A stretch of 64,000 bases of DNA from assembly GCA_910576545.1 (NCBI GenBank), contig CAJTKM010000008.1, forward strand, positions 1-64,000, written 5' to 3'. This DNA comes from Lachnospiraceae bacterium. Lineage in GTDB: Bacteria; Bacillota; Clostridia; Lachnospirales; Anaerotignaceae. The translations under genes were made by a program, and so were the position numbers. This document shows, in pieces, positions 7,321 through 15,475 of this stretch (positions within the stretch are counted from its first letter, which is position 1; the number at the start of each line of letters is the position of its first letter). The notes beneath the pieces were generated by a model. It did no database searches. It saw nothing but the letters and a program-made list of their open reading frames with translations, and had not been told where the DNA came from.

Positions 7321-7578
7321 ATGGAAAAGAGGAAGAAACGCAGGTTCCGGACGTTTACCAAACGGGCAGTTATGGTGATTTTGTTCGTTGCCCTGCTGGA
7401 CTTGCAGCTGTCCTATCTGCTGGCGTTTCTGGGCAGGGAGCAGATAGCCGAAAACCTGTCCAGCGATATCACGAAGGTTATTATCGGGACGATTTTGGGC
7501 TATCTGGCAAAGTCGTTCTTTGAAACCAAAGAGGCGGAAAAGGTGAGGTTAGAAGAAGAATGGAGGAATGGGGAATGA
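7321..7578 (+). CDS. Small two-helix membrane protein of the lysis cassette
   Basis: The 85-residue protein has a basic N-terminus (MEKRKKRRFR), one clear membrane helix (about 17-37) and a second weaker helix (ITKVIIGTILGYLAKSFF, about 50-67), then an acidic tail. The stop overlaps the next start by 4 nt. Its place between XhlA and a LLH-type holin suggests a holin accessory or antiholin. The family is not recognised. Confidence 0.55.
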   Translation: MEKRKKRRFRTFTKRAVMVILFVALLDLQLSYLLAFLGREQIAENLSSDITKVIIGTILGYLAKSFFETKEAEKVRLEEEWRNGE

Positions 7579-7922
7579 AGTTTTTGATTGAAAACTGGTA
7601 TGTAATCGTGGGCCTGCTGGCGGTACTGGAGTGTGTTATTTATGCAGGATACCGCTTTTTGAAGCTGCCAACGAAGGCACAGGCGGCGAAGGTCAAGGAA
7701 TGGCTGCTGTGGGCGGTGACGAACGCAGAGAAGGAATTGGGCGGCGGCACTGGCAAGCTGAAACTGCGGCAGGTGTACGACTTGTTTGTGCAACGGTTTC
7801 CAGCCGTAGCAATGGCGGTTTCCTTTGATACGTTCAGCCAGTGGGTAGATGAGGCGCTGACGGAGATGCGGAAGATGTTAGTGGGAAATAAGGCGGCGGC
7901 GGAACTGGTGAAGGGGGAATGA
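7575..7922 (+). CDS. Phage holin, LLH family
   Basis: The 115-residue protein has a single N-terminal membrane helix (FLIENWYVIVGLLAVLECVIYAG-like, about 3-25). The LLH-type cytoplasmic helices follow (KVKEWLLWAVTNAEKELGGGTG, then a QVYDLFVQRFP segment). Members form the membrane holes that release the endolysin. GGAGG is 8 nt before the ATG at 7575, which overlaps the upstream stop. The stop in turn overlaps the endolysin start. Confidence 0.75.
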   Translation: MKFLIENWYVIVGLLAVLECVIYAGYRFLKLPTKAQAAKVKEWLLWAVTNAEKELGGGTGKLKLRQVYDLFVQRFPAVAMAVSFDTFSQWVDEALTEMRKMLVGNKAAAELVKGE

Positions 7923-8554
7923 AAATGCCTAAAATGACAGGCGCGGAACTGGTGGCGTTCGCCCGCTCCAAGATTGGCACGCCTTACGTCTACGGCATGA
8001 AGGGGACGGTTATGACGCTGGCAAATTATAACTATCTCAAGGGACAGTATGGGAAAATGGTCTGGGACAGTGACGTAAAAAAGGTCGGGCAGGTCTGTGT
8101 GGATTGCTCTGGGCTGATTTCGTGGGGGTGCGGTGTGGTGCTGGGGTCGGCGCAGTGGTTTGAGCGGGCAAACGTGAAGCGTCCCATTTCGACCATTAAA
8201 GACGCCCCTCTGGGCACACTGGTGTGGCAGAAGGGGCATATCGGGATTTATAGCGGTATGAAGGGCGGCAAGCCGATGTACATCGCCGCAGATGGGTCGG
8301 CGTATGGCGTAAGGGAGGCGCCGGTCAGCCGGAGCGGGTTTACACACTGGCTGCTGGTGGAGGATATTTTTTCTTATGAAATGGAGGCGGAAGAAGTGGT
8401 TGAGAAGGATACCATCATCATCAATGGGAAAGAGTACGAGGTCGATATGATACGTAAAGACGGCGTAACGTATATCAAGACAAGGGACTTGGCGCAGGCT
8501 GAGGGGATTGAGGTCGGAAGTCAGGGAAGGACGCCGGTGATTTCTGTGAGATAA
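7919..8554 (+). CDS. NlpC/P60 endolysin
   Basis: The 211-residue peptidoglycan hydrolase has an N-terminal NlpC/P60 cysteine peptidase domain: Cys63 in VDCSG and His107 in KGHIGIY, with GTPYVYG near residues 20-26. The C-terminal segment (about 160-211; IIINGKEYEVDMIRKDGVTYI and a DLAQ helix) looks like a stalk/copper amine oxidase N-like wall-binding domain. There is no signal peptide, so export depends on the holin. It overlaps the holin gene by 4 nt and is followed by a terminator, ending the late operon. Confidence 0.85.
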   Translation: MKMPKMTGAELVAFARSKIGTPYVYGMKGTVMTLANYNYLKGQYGKMVWDSDVKKVGQVCVDCSGLISWGCGVVLGSAQWFERANVKRPISTIKDAPLGTLVWQKGHIGIYSGMKGGKPMYIAADGSAYGVREAPVSRSGFTHWLLVEDIFSYEMEAEEVVEKDTIIINGKEYEVDMIRKDGVTYIKTRDLAQAEGIEVGSQGRTPVISVR

Positions 8555-8568
8555 GGTGAAGTTTGAAG

Positions 8569-8588
8569 CGGGGCGAAAGCCCCGTTTT
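8569..8588 (+). terminator. Terminator of the phage late operon
   Basis: CGGGGC (8569-8574), GAAA loop, GCCCCG (8579-8584), then TTTT. The GNRA tetraloop stem is very stable. Confidence 0.85.
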
Positions 8589-8732
8589 CAAGATAAAAGT
8601 TCTACAAAGAATACGAAAATAAAATGTTGAGAACCTTTTTAAGGAGCCATTACATAAAAAGATTGAATAGGGTGAAGTAAAGAATAATATATTATCTTGT
8701 AGGTAAAGATATAAGAATAAATACTGGAGATA

Positions 8733-8762
8733 TTGACATTTTTACACAGAGCTATATATAAT
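8733..8762 (+). promoter_or_regulatory. Promoter of the Panacea toxin-antitoxin pair
   Basis: TTGACA (8733-8738) and TATAAT (8757-8762) are 18 bp apart in a very AT-rich stretch (8640-8846), about 80 bp before the start codon. Confidence 0.75.
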
Positions 8763-8846
8763 AAGAATAGGAAGCATATTTGTATGAGGATTAAGGAGTT
8801 TTTTTGGAAGGGAATTAATGGTTTATTTTTTAAGGAGGTGAACTGT

Positions 8847-9302
8847 ATGGCGACAGTAGCACCGTTATTTGTGTCTAATAATATTTTAGAATTAGCATTT
8901 AGAGAGAACATCCCTGTTACCCCAATGAAACTTCAAAAGCTGTTGTATTTTCTTTATAGGGATTATTTGAAAAAAACAAACGAGCCTTTGTTTGCTGATC
9001 GTTTCGAAACATGGAAATATGGTCCTGTGCTTTCTGAAGTATATTATGAATTTGCGAGATACAGGGATCGGGAAATCAAAGAGTTTTATATTGATCGAAA
9101 TGGTAAATGTTATAAGGTAAGAGGGGGAAGCAATCCGATATTTGATTCTGTGCTTAATGAAGTATGGAATAAATATAAGAATTATTCCGGAATACAGTTG
9201 TCTAACATAACCCATCTGCCCAATACAGCATGGAGGAAAGCGTGGCAAAGCAACAAAAATTTTCTTTCTGATGAGGATATATATGCTGAGAAAGTTGAGT
9301 GA
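8847..9302 (+). CDS. Panacea domain (DUF4065/SocA-like) antitoxin
   Basis: The 151-residue protein has the Panacea core: an N-terminal helix pair with PMKLQKLLYFLYRDYLKK (about 26-43) and the FETWKYGPVLSEVYYEF motif (about 52-68). Panacea proteins neutralise many unrelated toxins encoded next to them. A strong AAGGAGG site 7 nt before the ATG at 8847 fixes the start. The next gene follows after 6 bases. AT content is higher than in the tail genes, as is typical of lysogenic-conversion cargo placed between the lysis genes and the attachment site. Confidence 0.8.
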   Translation: MATVAPLFVSNNILELAFRENIPVTPMKLQKLLYFLYRDYLKKTNEPLFADRFETWKYGPVLSEVYYEFARYRDREIKEFYIDRNGKCYKVRGGSNPIFDSVLNEVWNKYKNYSGIQLSNITHLPNTAWRKAWQSNKNFLSDEDIYAEKVE

Positions 9303-9308
9303 TAAGTT

Positions 9309-9698
9309 ATGGAAACCCATACATTTCAAGATGACAACAGCAATTCTGAATATGGTTCTGATAGAATTGGTATTTCAGATGAGAATATTCCTGAAGAGCA
9401 CGAGGAAAGAACGGTTGAGATGCCAGAGAGGGAGATGGATGAACCTCCGCGCTATGCTAGGAGACATTTAAGTTTTGACATTTCGGAATTGACACCGCAA
9501 GAAAGGCGGAATTTGTATCAATGGCTTAAAAACTTCAGTTTTGTAAGAACTATACTATTCCTTATGTTTGTAGTGTACATAATAGACCTTTTTTGTACGA
9601 AAGGACAAAGCTCTTTAAAGGAACCATTTTTTGAAGTATTGAAAACACTTCTTTTGACTGTTTCCGGATATGTTTTTGCCAAGAATGGAAAAGATTAA
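9309..9698 (+). CDS. Putative membrane toxin partner of the Panacea antitoxin
   Basis: The 129-residue protein has a hydrophilic, Glu/Asp/Arg-rich N-terminal half and two membrane helices (about 79-97, TILFLMFVVYIIDLFC, and about 108-124). It is co-transcribed with the Panacea gene and shares its terminator. Known Panacea pairs include membrane-acting toxins, so a toxin that disturbs the membrane is the best guess. No family is recognised from sequence, and toxicity is inferred only from gene order. Confidence 0.55.
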   Translation: METHTFQDDNSNSEYGSDRIGISDENIPEEHEERTVEMPEREMDEPPRYARRHLSFDISELTPQERRNLYQWLKNFSFVRTILFLMFVVYIIDLFCTKGQSSLKEPFFEVLKTLLLTVSGYVFAKNGKD

Positions 9699-9712
9699 AT
9701 ACATATTTTTGA

Positions 9713-9736
9713 CGGGGCGATAAGCCCCGTTTTTTT
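9713..9736 (+). terminator. Terminator after the toxin-antitoxin pair
   Basis: CGGGGC (9713-9718), GATAA loop, GCCCCG (9724-9729) and seven T. Confidence 0.85.
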
Positions 9737-9980
9737 ATTCCTCAACCAGTTCTTTCAGGAGCAGGGGGAGACATTTTATTCCGGCGCAAAAGCTCTCCTG
9801 TTCGATGGTAAGGATCAAATCATTCAGAAGGTTTTCCGCCTCAAGGTAATCGTCAGGATTCAGATGAAATTCGAGAAAGTCATGCATTACTTCATACTCG
9901 ACTTTCCTTTGCTGGATGGTCCGGCCTTTTGCCAGTTGTTCAGCTGCGTAGTTTTGGTACAGTAAATCAATGTGTTTCAT
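9735..9980 (-). CDS. DUF6809-like small phage protein
   Basis: The 81-residue helical acidic protein starts MKHIDLLYQNYAAEQ and has the conserved pattern of DUF6809 proteins common in clostridial mobile elements. AAGGAGG precedes the ATG. It is transcribed against its neighbours and its stop touches the terminator of the toxin-antitoxin pair. Function unknown. Confidence 0.6.
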   Translation of the reverse strand: MKHIDLLYQNYAAEQLAKGRTIQQRKVEYEVMHDFLEFHLNPDDYLEAENLLNDLILTIEQESFCAGIKCLPLLLKELVEE

Positions 9981-10147
9981 AGTGTTACCTCCTTGTGCTG
10001 CAAAAAAACATTTGTTACAGGGTTATTATAAAACAGCAGAGGGAAATGTAAAACGATTAACATAGACGAAAAGCGGGACTGCATGAAACATTTGAGACAG
10101 TTTGATACTTTTGCCAGGCAATAATAGGGATAAGAGGAGGGATTGAT

Positions 10148-10880
10148 TTGGACAGCTTTATTGCCTGGATTGGCGGGAAAAGGCTTTTGCGTAAGGAAAT
10201 CATTCGAAGGTTTCCAACAGAAGGCATAGAGAAATATGTGGAGGTTTTCGGCGGGGCGGCGTGGGTGCTGTTTGGCAAAGAGCCTCATAAAAAAAGAAGT
10301 TTATAACGACTTCAATGGGGAACTGGTAAATTTGTTCCGTATGGTGAAATGCCACCCTGAAGCGTTGGAGCGGGAAATTGCGTTGATGCTGGTAAGCAGG
10401 GAGGAATTTTGCAGGATGCGGGCGCAGCGGCCGGAGGATTTGACGGAACTGCAAAGGGCGGCAAGAATGTATTATCTGATTCGGGCGTCTTATGGGGCAA
10501 AAATATCTTCTTTCGGATGCAGGGGAAAGGATGTTTCGGCTATCAGGGACCTTTATAAAGTCCATGAGCGGCTGAAAAAGGTGCTGATTGAGAATCAGAC
10601 TTTTGAGGAATGTATTCAGAAACAGGATGGAGTACGGACGCTGCTGTACTGCGACCCGCCGTATTTCGAAACAGAGGGATATTATGGGACAGGATTTTGT
10701 AAAAAGTACCATTACAGGCTGGCAGAATTGTTAAAGGCGGCTAAAGGGAAATGGATACTGTCTTATAATGACGCTGATTTTATCAGGGAACTGTATGAGG
10801 GATACCGGATAGAGGCTGTGGAGCGGAGTAATAATTTAGGCAAAGGAAAGTATAAGGAATTGATTATCCGAAATTATTGA
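10148..10880 (+). pseudogene. D12-class N6-adenine DNA methyltransferase, split by a poly-A frameshift
   Basis: The protein would methylate adenine in a short recognition site. Frame one (from a TTG at 10148 behind GAGGAGG) encodes FIAWIGGKRLLRKEI and motif I, VEVFGGAAWVLFG. It then runs into a stop just after A7 at 10289-10295. Frame two carries the rest, KKEVYNDFNGELVNLF, motif IV CDPPYF at about 10650-10667 and the usual end KYKELIIRNY. Dropping one A from the run restores a complete enzyme of about 244 residues. All catalytic motifs are intact, so this is either a phase-variable off state, a very recent mutation or a read error. Prophages often carry such enzymes to escape restriction. 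Confidence 0.8.
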
Positions 10881-11047
10881 AATGATATTGTGCTGAGATA
10901 TATCTGGATTGAGTGGCTTATTGGTGGCTTATATGCATATAAATTATGCAATACAGCCAAAAGCTGGAAACAGAAAAATATGTGAAAAAACCTGTAAATT
11001 CAGCATTTTAATAAAGCTGGCACAGGAAGAAAAAAGCTGTCTGATTT

Positions 11048-11089
11048 CTCCGGACCGAAAGGCCGCAGGTTCGAATCCTGTAGAGTGCA
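11048..11089 (+). other. attR: 3' fragment of a tRNA-Arg(CCG) gene
   Basis: The 42 nt reproduce a tRNA from the anticodon loop to the discriminator base: CTCCGGA loop with anticodon CCG (11050-11052), 3' anticodon arm CCGAA, variable loop AGGCC, T arm GCAGG-TTCGAAT-CCTGT, 3' acceptor AGAGTGC and A. The bases before it do not pair with the anticodon arm and no D arm exists, so identity stops in the anticodon loop. That is the usual crossover point of tyrosine integrases. The intact tRNA gene should lie at the other prophage end. Confidence 0.8.
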
Positions 11090-11093
11090 TGGG

Positions 11094-11126
11094 GAAAGCC
11101 TTGAATTTTCAAGGCTTTCTTTTTTG
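11094..11126 (+). terminator. Terminator of the displaced tRNA-Arg gene
   Basis: GAAAGCCTTGAA (11094-11105) pairs with TTCAAGGCTTTC (11108-11119), followed by a T run. It marks the original downstream flank of the tRNA. Confidence 0.8.
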
Positions 11127-11446
11127 CGTACCGTATCTTTTGCCGTGTGCCTGAAAAAACTGTTTCAAAAAAATTGCAGCCTTTCAGAGGGCAGGAACGC
11201 GCGCTATGGTGGGTTTGCAATTATAGCCGTGTTGTGGTAAAATGTGCGCATGGCGTTAAATATATGAAATTATAGAGAAAACCCTCAGCTTTTGGGAAAA
11301 ATTGCATGAAAGCAGGAAAAAATTAAAAAATTCGAAAGAATTTTTTGACCGGGCTGTGGTATGATGGTAACAGGGAAAGGACGTCCAGACTTGGCGTCTT
11401 TTTGAAAGAAAGCGAAATCATTCATTATGAATGGGGGTAGGTTTTT

Positions 11447-14116
11447 ATGAAGAAATGGGTAGCATGGGTGATGGCGGCAAGCATGGCAGCCGGCAGTATG
11501 GGCGTTACGGCGTACGGTTCGGTATTTACGGACATCGGTTCGGTGCCATGGCCCGGCGCGGCAACATTTATTGATCAGGCGGCATCTATGGGGCTGATGA
11601 ACGGCTACAATGAAAACGGGAAGAAATATTGTAAGCCGAGAAACAACGTCAGCTACTGCGAAGCGGTACAGCTGATGTATTCCATCATGAAGGCGCACAG
11701 CAAGCAGGATGTCAGTGATACAGTCGTGACAAAGTGGAAGCCGGTCATGAGCGCGTACAACATCCCTTCGTGGGCGTATAACGCTGTAGCGTACGGGCTG
11801 GAAAACAACATACTTGCAACGGAAGAGCTGGGCAAGATGCGCAACGGCACGGGAAATGCCAACCGCGAGGATGTCGGCAGGATTTTCGGCAAGGCACTGT
11901 CTACGCTGGACGGCTACAAACTGGACAGCAATCCGTCCCTGAGCTATCGCGATGCAATGCAGGTTTCCAGTGATGCAAAGCCTTATCTGGAGCTGCTGAA
12001 CCGTTCCAAGCTGATGGTAGGGGATACAAACAATAATTTTAACCCGAAATCGAACATTAACCGTTCGGAGATGGCGGTGCTTTCTGTAAAAACGTATAAC
12101 ACGCTGACGCAGAACAACGGGTCGAGCGTCACACAGGCACCCGGCACGGTCGTTGGTACAGTTGTAAACAGCATGGTGCTGAGCAACGGCGATTTGTTCC
12201 TGAGCCTGCGGACGAACTCAGGGGCAGGGATGAACCTGTTTGGTGCGAAAAATACTTTGAAGCCAACCTATGACAACAAAACCATTGAATTTACGGATAT
12301 TGGTACTGGGGATACTGTTACGGCGGCATACAGCGGCGACCAGCTGAAAAGCCTTATCGTAACCAATTCCAAGGCGGGCATCAAGAAGGACGTTACATAT
12401 GAGCTGTCAAAAATCACTTCCACCAGAGTGACGATTAAGGACGGCAGCAAAGAAAAATACTACGATATAGACAGAAACGCGGATATTCGGCTGGAAGGCT
12501 CCCGTTCTACAACATCGAAGATTTCAGACGCGCTGAAAGACGCGAAATACAATGTCACGCTGACGCTGGACAAGGACGAATATGTAACAAAGCTGGATGC
12601 GGTAAAGAGCAGCGACAACCCGACAAAGGGCCTTCTGACAAGGCTGACAGATTCCAAGATCACCATTAAGAGCGGCAGCAAGAATTATGAATACACGTTG
12701 GACGATGACGTTACAATCAAGAAAAACGGCAGCAGCGTTGCATTCAGCAAGCTGCAAAGAGATTACGATGACAATAACTATACGGTTTCCCTCAAGCTGA
12801 ACAGCAAAGGGCATGTAACGGGTATCACCATCGAATCAGAGGAAGACGAAACGCACGGCCAACTTTATTTCCTGAACAGCCGGAGAATCGAAATCAAGGC
12901 AAATGGAGATATCCATAAATATGACATTTATGATGATGACGTCGATGTTTATATTGATGGAAAAAGCAAATCACTGGATACGCTGAAATCCAGCTTCAAT
13001 GATGATGAAAAGGGCTACACCATTGAACTGGAGGTCGATAAGTACGATTATGCGACGGTAATCCGCGCGACTTCCAGGAATGCTGAAAATTCTGAAGGTA
13101 CGTTGAAGAAGATCACGAGCAGTGAAATCCAGATTACAAACAATAAGAAGGACTATACCCACGAGCTGGCAAGCGACGTCAAGGTAACGATAGACGATAA
13201 GAAAAGCAGTGTGGACAACCTGAAAGAGTACTATGATGAATATACCTACAATGTGAAACTGGAATTTAACACAAAGAACAAGGTTTCCGAGATTGAGGCG
13301 GAAATTGATGAGGTTACAAAGGGTATCCTGAAGGATATTGACGACCGCGATTCTGAGATTAAAGTAGAGGCGGGCGGCGTAAATTACGATTTGGAATATA
13401 CCAGCAGCGTAAAAGTGACGCTGGACGGCGACAATATCTCTCTGGACGAGTTGGATGACGAGCTGGATGGCAGAGATGATATTTATGTTGAACTGACATA
13501 CAGCGGCAGCAAGGTTTCCAAAATCAAGGCTTCCTTGGACGACAAAAGCGGGGATACTGTGAAAGGAACGATTTACAGTATGGACGTGGATGATGACAAG
13601 ATTCGCGTTCAGAATAACTCCGGCAAGACATATTACACGCTTTCCAACAGCGATATTGACGTCAGGCTGGACGGAAGCAGCTCTACATTTGTGAAGCTGG
13701 AGCATGCGTTTGACAATTTGAAAAGCTATGAGGTAATCGAGGTGACGCTGACGCTCAATTCCAGAGGCAATGTGACGAAAATCGTGGCAGATATCGTAGA
13801 TGAGGACGATACGAATGACAGCAAGCCGAAGGCTGGTTATCTGCGTAATATCAGTACCAGCGGCAATGGCAGAATTACCATAGCGGAAACAAAAAGCAGT
13901 TCCAAGGAATATACCTGGAATCTGGAAGAAGATACGAAAATCCTCTTTGTGATTAACGACAGCATGACTTATGACAGGAATTATAAAACCACATTGAGCG
14001 GGCTGGATATTTTCTGGGACGATTGCACCGATAACAACGATGAATGTTATATAGAACTGCGGACGAGCAGCAGCAATGGTGATGTAACAAGGATTACAGC
14101 CAGCGATATGAGATGA
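11447..14116 (+). CDS. S-layer homology (SLH) protein with tandem repeats
   Basis: The 889-residue exported protein has a signal peptide (about 1-24, cut near TAYG), three SLH modules (about 26-215; FTDIGSVPWPGAATFIDQA, GLMNGY and FNPKSNINRSEMA are typical) and then roughly eight diverged repeats of 70-80 residues. Each repeat reads roughly KGxLxxI, then IxI, a YxLxxDVxVxxDG turn, a short helix and YxVxLxLNxxGxVxxI. SLH modules bind secondary wall polymers, so the protein should coat the cell surface. Asp and Lys dominate, which may mean calcium binding. It stands alone between attR and a terminator. Confidence 0.85.
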   Translation: MKKWVAWVMAASMAAGSMGVTAYGSVFTDIGSVPWPGAATFIDQAASMGLMNGYNENGKKYCKPRNNVSYCEAVQLMYSIMKAHSKQDVSDTVVTKWKPVMSAYNIPSWAYNAVAYGLENNILATEELGKMRNGTGNANREDVGRIFGKALSTLDGYKLDSNPSLSYRDAMQVSSDAKPYLELLNRSKLMVGDTNNNFNPKSNINRSEMAVLSVKTYNTLTQNNGSSVTQAPGTVVGTVVNSMVLSNGDLFLSLRTNSGAGMNLFGAKNTLKPTYDNKTIEFTDIGTGDTVTAAYSGDQLKSLIVTNSKAGIKKDVTYELSKITSTRVTIKDGSKEKYYDIDRNADIRLEGSRSTTSKISDALKDAKYNVTLTLDKDEYVTKLDAVKSSDNPTKGLLTRLTDSKITIKSGSKNYEYTLDDDVTIKKNGSSVAFSKLQRDYDDNNYTVSLKLNSKGHVTGITIESEEDETHGQLYFLNSRRIEIKANGDIHKYDIYDDDVDVYIDGKSKSLDTLKSSFNDDEKGYTIELEVDKYDYATVIRATSRNAENSEGTLKKITSSEIQITNNKKDYTHELASDVKVTIDDKKSSVDNLKEYYDEYTYNVKLEFNTKNKVSEIEAEIDEVTKGILKDIDDRDSEIKVEAGGVNYDLEYTSSVKVTLDGDNISLDELDDELDGRDDIYVELTYSGSKVSKIKASLDDKSGDTVKGTIYSMDVDDDKIRVQNNSGKTYYTLSNSDIDVRLDGSSSTFVKLEHAFDNLKSYEVIEVTLTLNSRGNVTKIVADIVDEDDTNDSKPKAGYLRNISTSGNGRITIAETKSSSKEYTWNLEEDTKILFVINDSMTYDRNYKTTLSGLDIFWDDCTDNNDECYIELRTSSSNGDVTRITASDMR

Positions 14117-14160
14117 GTGTTTTCCAGCCGGAAAACGTAAAAAGGGTTTTACAAGGAAGA

Positions 14161-14195
14161 AAAGAGCTGAAAAACATGGTTTTTCAGCTCTTTTT
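14161..14195. terminator. Bidirectional terminator between the SLH gene and the NifX-like gene
   Basis: AAAGAGCTGAAAAA (14161-14174) pairs with TTTTTCAGCTCTTT (14180-14193). A and T runs on both sides serve the two convergent genes. Confidence 0.85.
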
Positions 14196-14204
14196 GCGTA
14201 GAGT

Positions 14205-14609
14205 TTAGCGGCAGTGTCCGCCGCAATGGTGGTCGCCATGCTCGCCGCAGTTTTCATGGTCGTGGTCATGGTGGTGGCTGCATTCGATGCTGGGATTGAA
14301 CGCCAGCGTGCCTTTCAGGTATTCCGCAACACATGCGTCCGCATCACCGCTTACGCCGCCGAACAGCTCAATCTGTTTTTCCGCCAGTGCGGCTTTTGCG
14401 CCGCCGCCGATGCCGCCGCAGATTACGGCGGATACGCCGTTCAGCAGCAGGAAATCAGCCAAAAGGCCATGGCCGCTGCCATTGGTCGGCAGGACTTCCG
14501 CAGCTGTAACAGCACCATCCTCAATGGTATATACCTTAAATTCGGACGTATGCCCAAAATGCTGGAACACCTGCCCGTTTTCATATGTTACCGCGATTTT
14601 TTTCTTCAT
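14205..14609 (-). CDS. NifX/NifB-family (dinitrogenase iron-molybdenum cofactor) protein with a His-rich tail
   Basis: The 134-residue protein has the NifX-like fold: KIAVTYENGQVFQHFGHTSEFKVY at the N-terminus and VICGGIGGGAKAAL near residue 64. Its last 25 residues are almost only His, Asp, Glu, Cys and Gly, a metal-binding tail. Family members carry iron-sulfur clusters or metal cofactors. It sits 16 bp behind an Mrp-type gene on the same strand, a very common pair. No nitrogenase genes are visible, so it probably serves general Fe-S or metal handling. Confidence 0.8.
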   Translation of the reverse strand: MKKKIAVTYENGQVFQHFGHTSEFKVYTIEDGAVTAAEVLPTNGSGHGLLADFLLLNGVSAVICGGIGGGAKAALAEKQIELFGGVSGDADACVAEYLKGTLAFNPSIECSHHHDHDHENCGEHGDHHCGGHCR

Positions 14610-14625
14610 GCAAAACCTCTCCTTG

Positions 14626-15450
14626 TCAGATTTTTTCCAGATACGATATCATAGGGTCGAGCCATTCGCCCTGCAAATCCTCCGTTTCACCCCTGTCGCT
14701 TCTTGTGGCAACCGCGGGGTCGATCGGCAGGCGGCAGACCACAGGGATATTATGCTTTGCGGCAATTTCCTCAATATGGCTTTCACCAAAGATATTGTGT
14801 GTTTTGCCGCAGTCCGGACAGACAAAATAGGAAAGATTTTCCACAATGCCCAATATGGGTACGTTCATCATTTCTGCCATTTTAACTGCTTTATCTACAA
14901 TCATGCCGACAAGTTCCTGCGGGGAGGTGACGATGATGATGCCGTCCATTGCGATGGACTGGAATACCGTCAGGGGAACGTCGCCCGTCCCGGGGGGCAT
15001 ATCAATAAACATAAAATCTACATCGCCCCAGATAACGTCTTTCCAGAACTGCTTTACTGTTTCTGCAATAACGGGACCGCGCCAGACAACAGGGTCGGTA
15101 TCATTATCCAGAAGCAGGTTTACAGACATGATTTCTATGCCTGTTCTTGTTTCGCAGGGGAGCATTCCCAGTTTGTTGCCGTAGGCTTTTTCTTTGACGC
15201 CGAAAGCCCTGGGTATGGAAGGACCTGTGATATCTGCGTCCAAAACGGCGGTTTTGTAGCCTTTGCGGTTTGCGAGCACCGCCAGAGAAGAGGTCACCAT
15301 GGATTTCCCTACGCCGCCCTTGCCGCTGACGACCGCAATTACCTTTTTGATTTTGCTGTGTTCATTCGGCGGCACAAGGAAATCCGCCGGCTTGCGGCTG
15401 CTGCAATTCGAGGAGCAGCTCCCGCAGTCATGAGAACAATTTTCACTCAT
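14626..15450 (-). CDS. Mrp/NBP35-type Fe-S cluster carrier ATPase
   Basis: The 274-residue P-loop protein of the SIMIBI class is thought to hold and transfer Fe-S clusters. Visible are an N-terminal Cys-rich stretch (C in SHDCGSCSSNCSS), the deviant Walker A GKGGVGKS (about 43-50), the DADITGPSI switch, MPPGTGD, and the CxxC pair VCPDCGKTH (about 210-218). The ATG at 15450 has AGGAG at a proper distance; the ATG nine bases upstream is too close to it. It is followed by the NifX-like gene and preceded by a DUF134 regulator. Confidence 0.85.
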   Translation of the reverse strand: MSENCSHDCGSCSSNCSSRKPADFLVPPNEHSKIKKVIAVVSGKGGVGKSMVTSSLAVLANRKGYKTAVLDADITGPSIPRAFGVKEKAYGNKLGMLPCETRTGIEIMSVNLLLDNDTDPVVWRGPVIAETVKQFWKDVIWGDVDFMFIDMPPGTGDVPLTVFQSIAMDGIIIVTSPQELVGMIVDKAVKMAEMMNVPILGIVENLSYFVCPDCGKTHNIFGESHIEEIAAKHNIPVVCRLPIDPAVATRSDRGETEDLQGEWLDPMISYLEKI

Positions 15451-15475
15451 TCTATTCATCTCCTGTTATTTTCTA

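Larger units (their letters stand above)
10881..11446 (+). other. Non-coding junction: prophage end, attR and upstream region of the SLH gene
   Basis: The 566 bp hold no convincing gene. 10881-11047 is AT-rich phage sequence. 11048-11089 is the tRNA fragment and 11094-11126 its terminator. 11127-11446 is chromosomal leader of the S-layer gene; TATGAT at 11360-11365 with an extended TGG is a possible -10 without a good -35 box. Confidence 0.5.

Noticed and set aside
10909..11154. 81-codon frame across the attR region
   Set aside because: It reads through the tRNA fragment and its terminator, which explain the sequence better. No ribosome binding site.
12971..14269. 432-codon open frame on the minus strand opposite the SLH gene
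   Set aside because: It is a codon-bias shadow: no ribosome binding site, composition of a reverse-complement frame, and the plus-strand protein has clear SLH modules.
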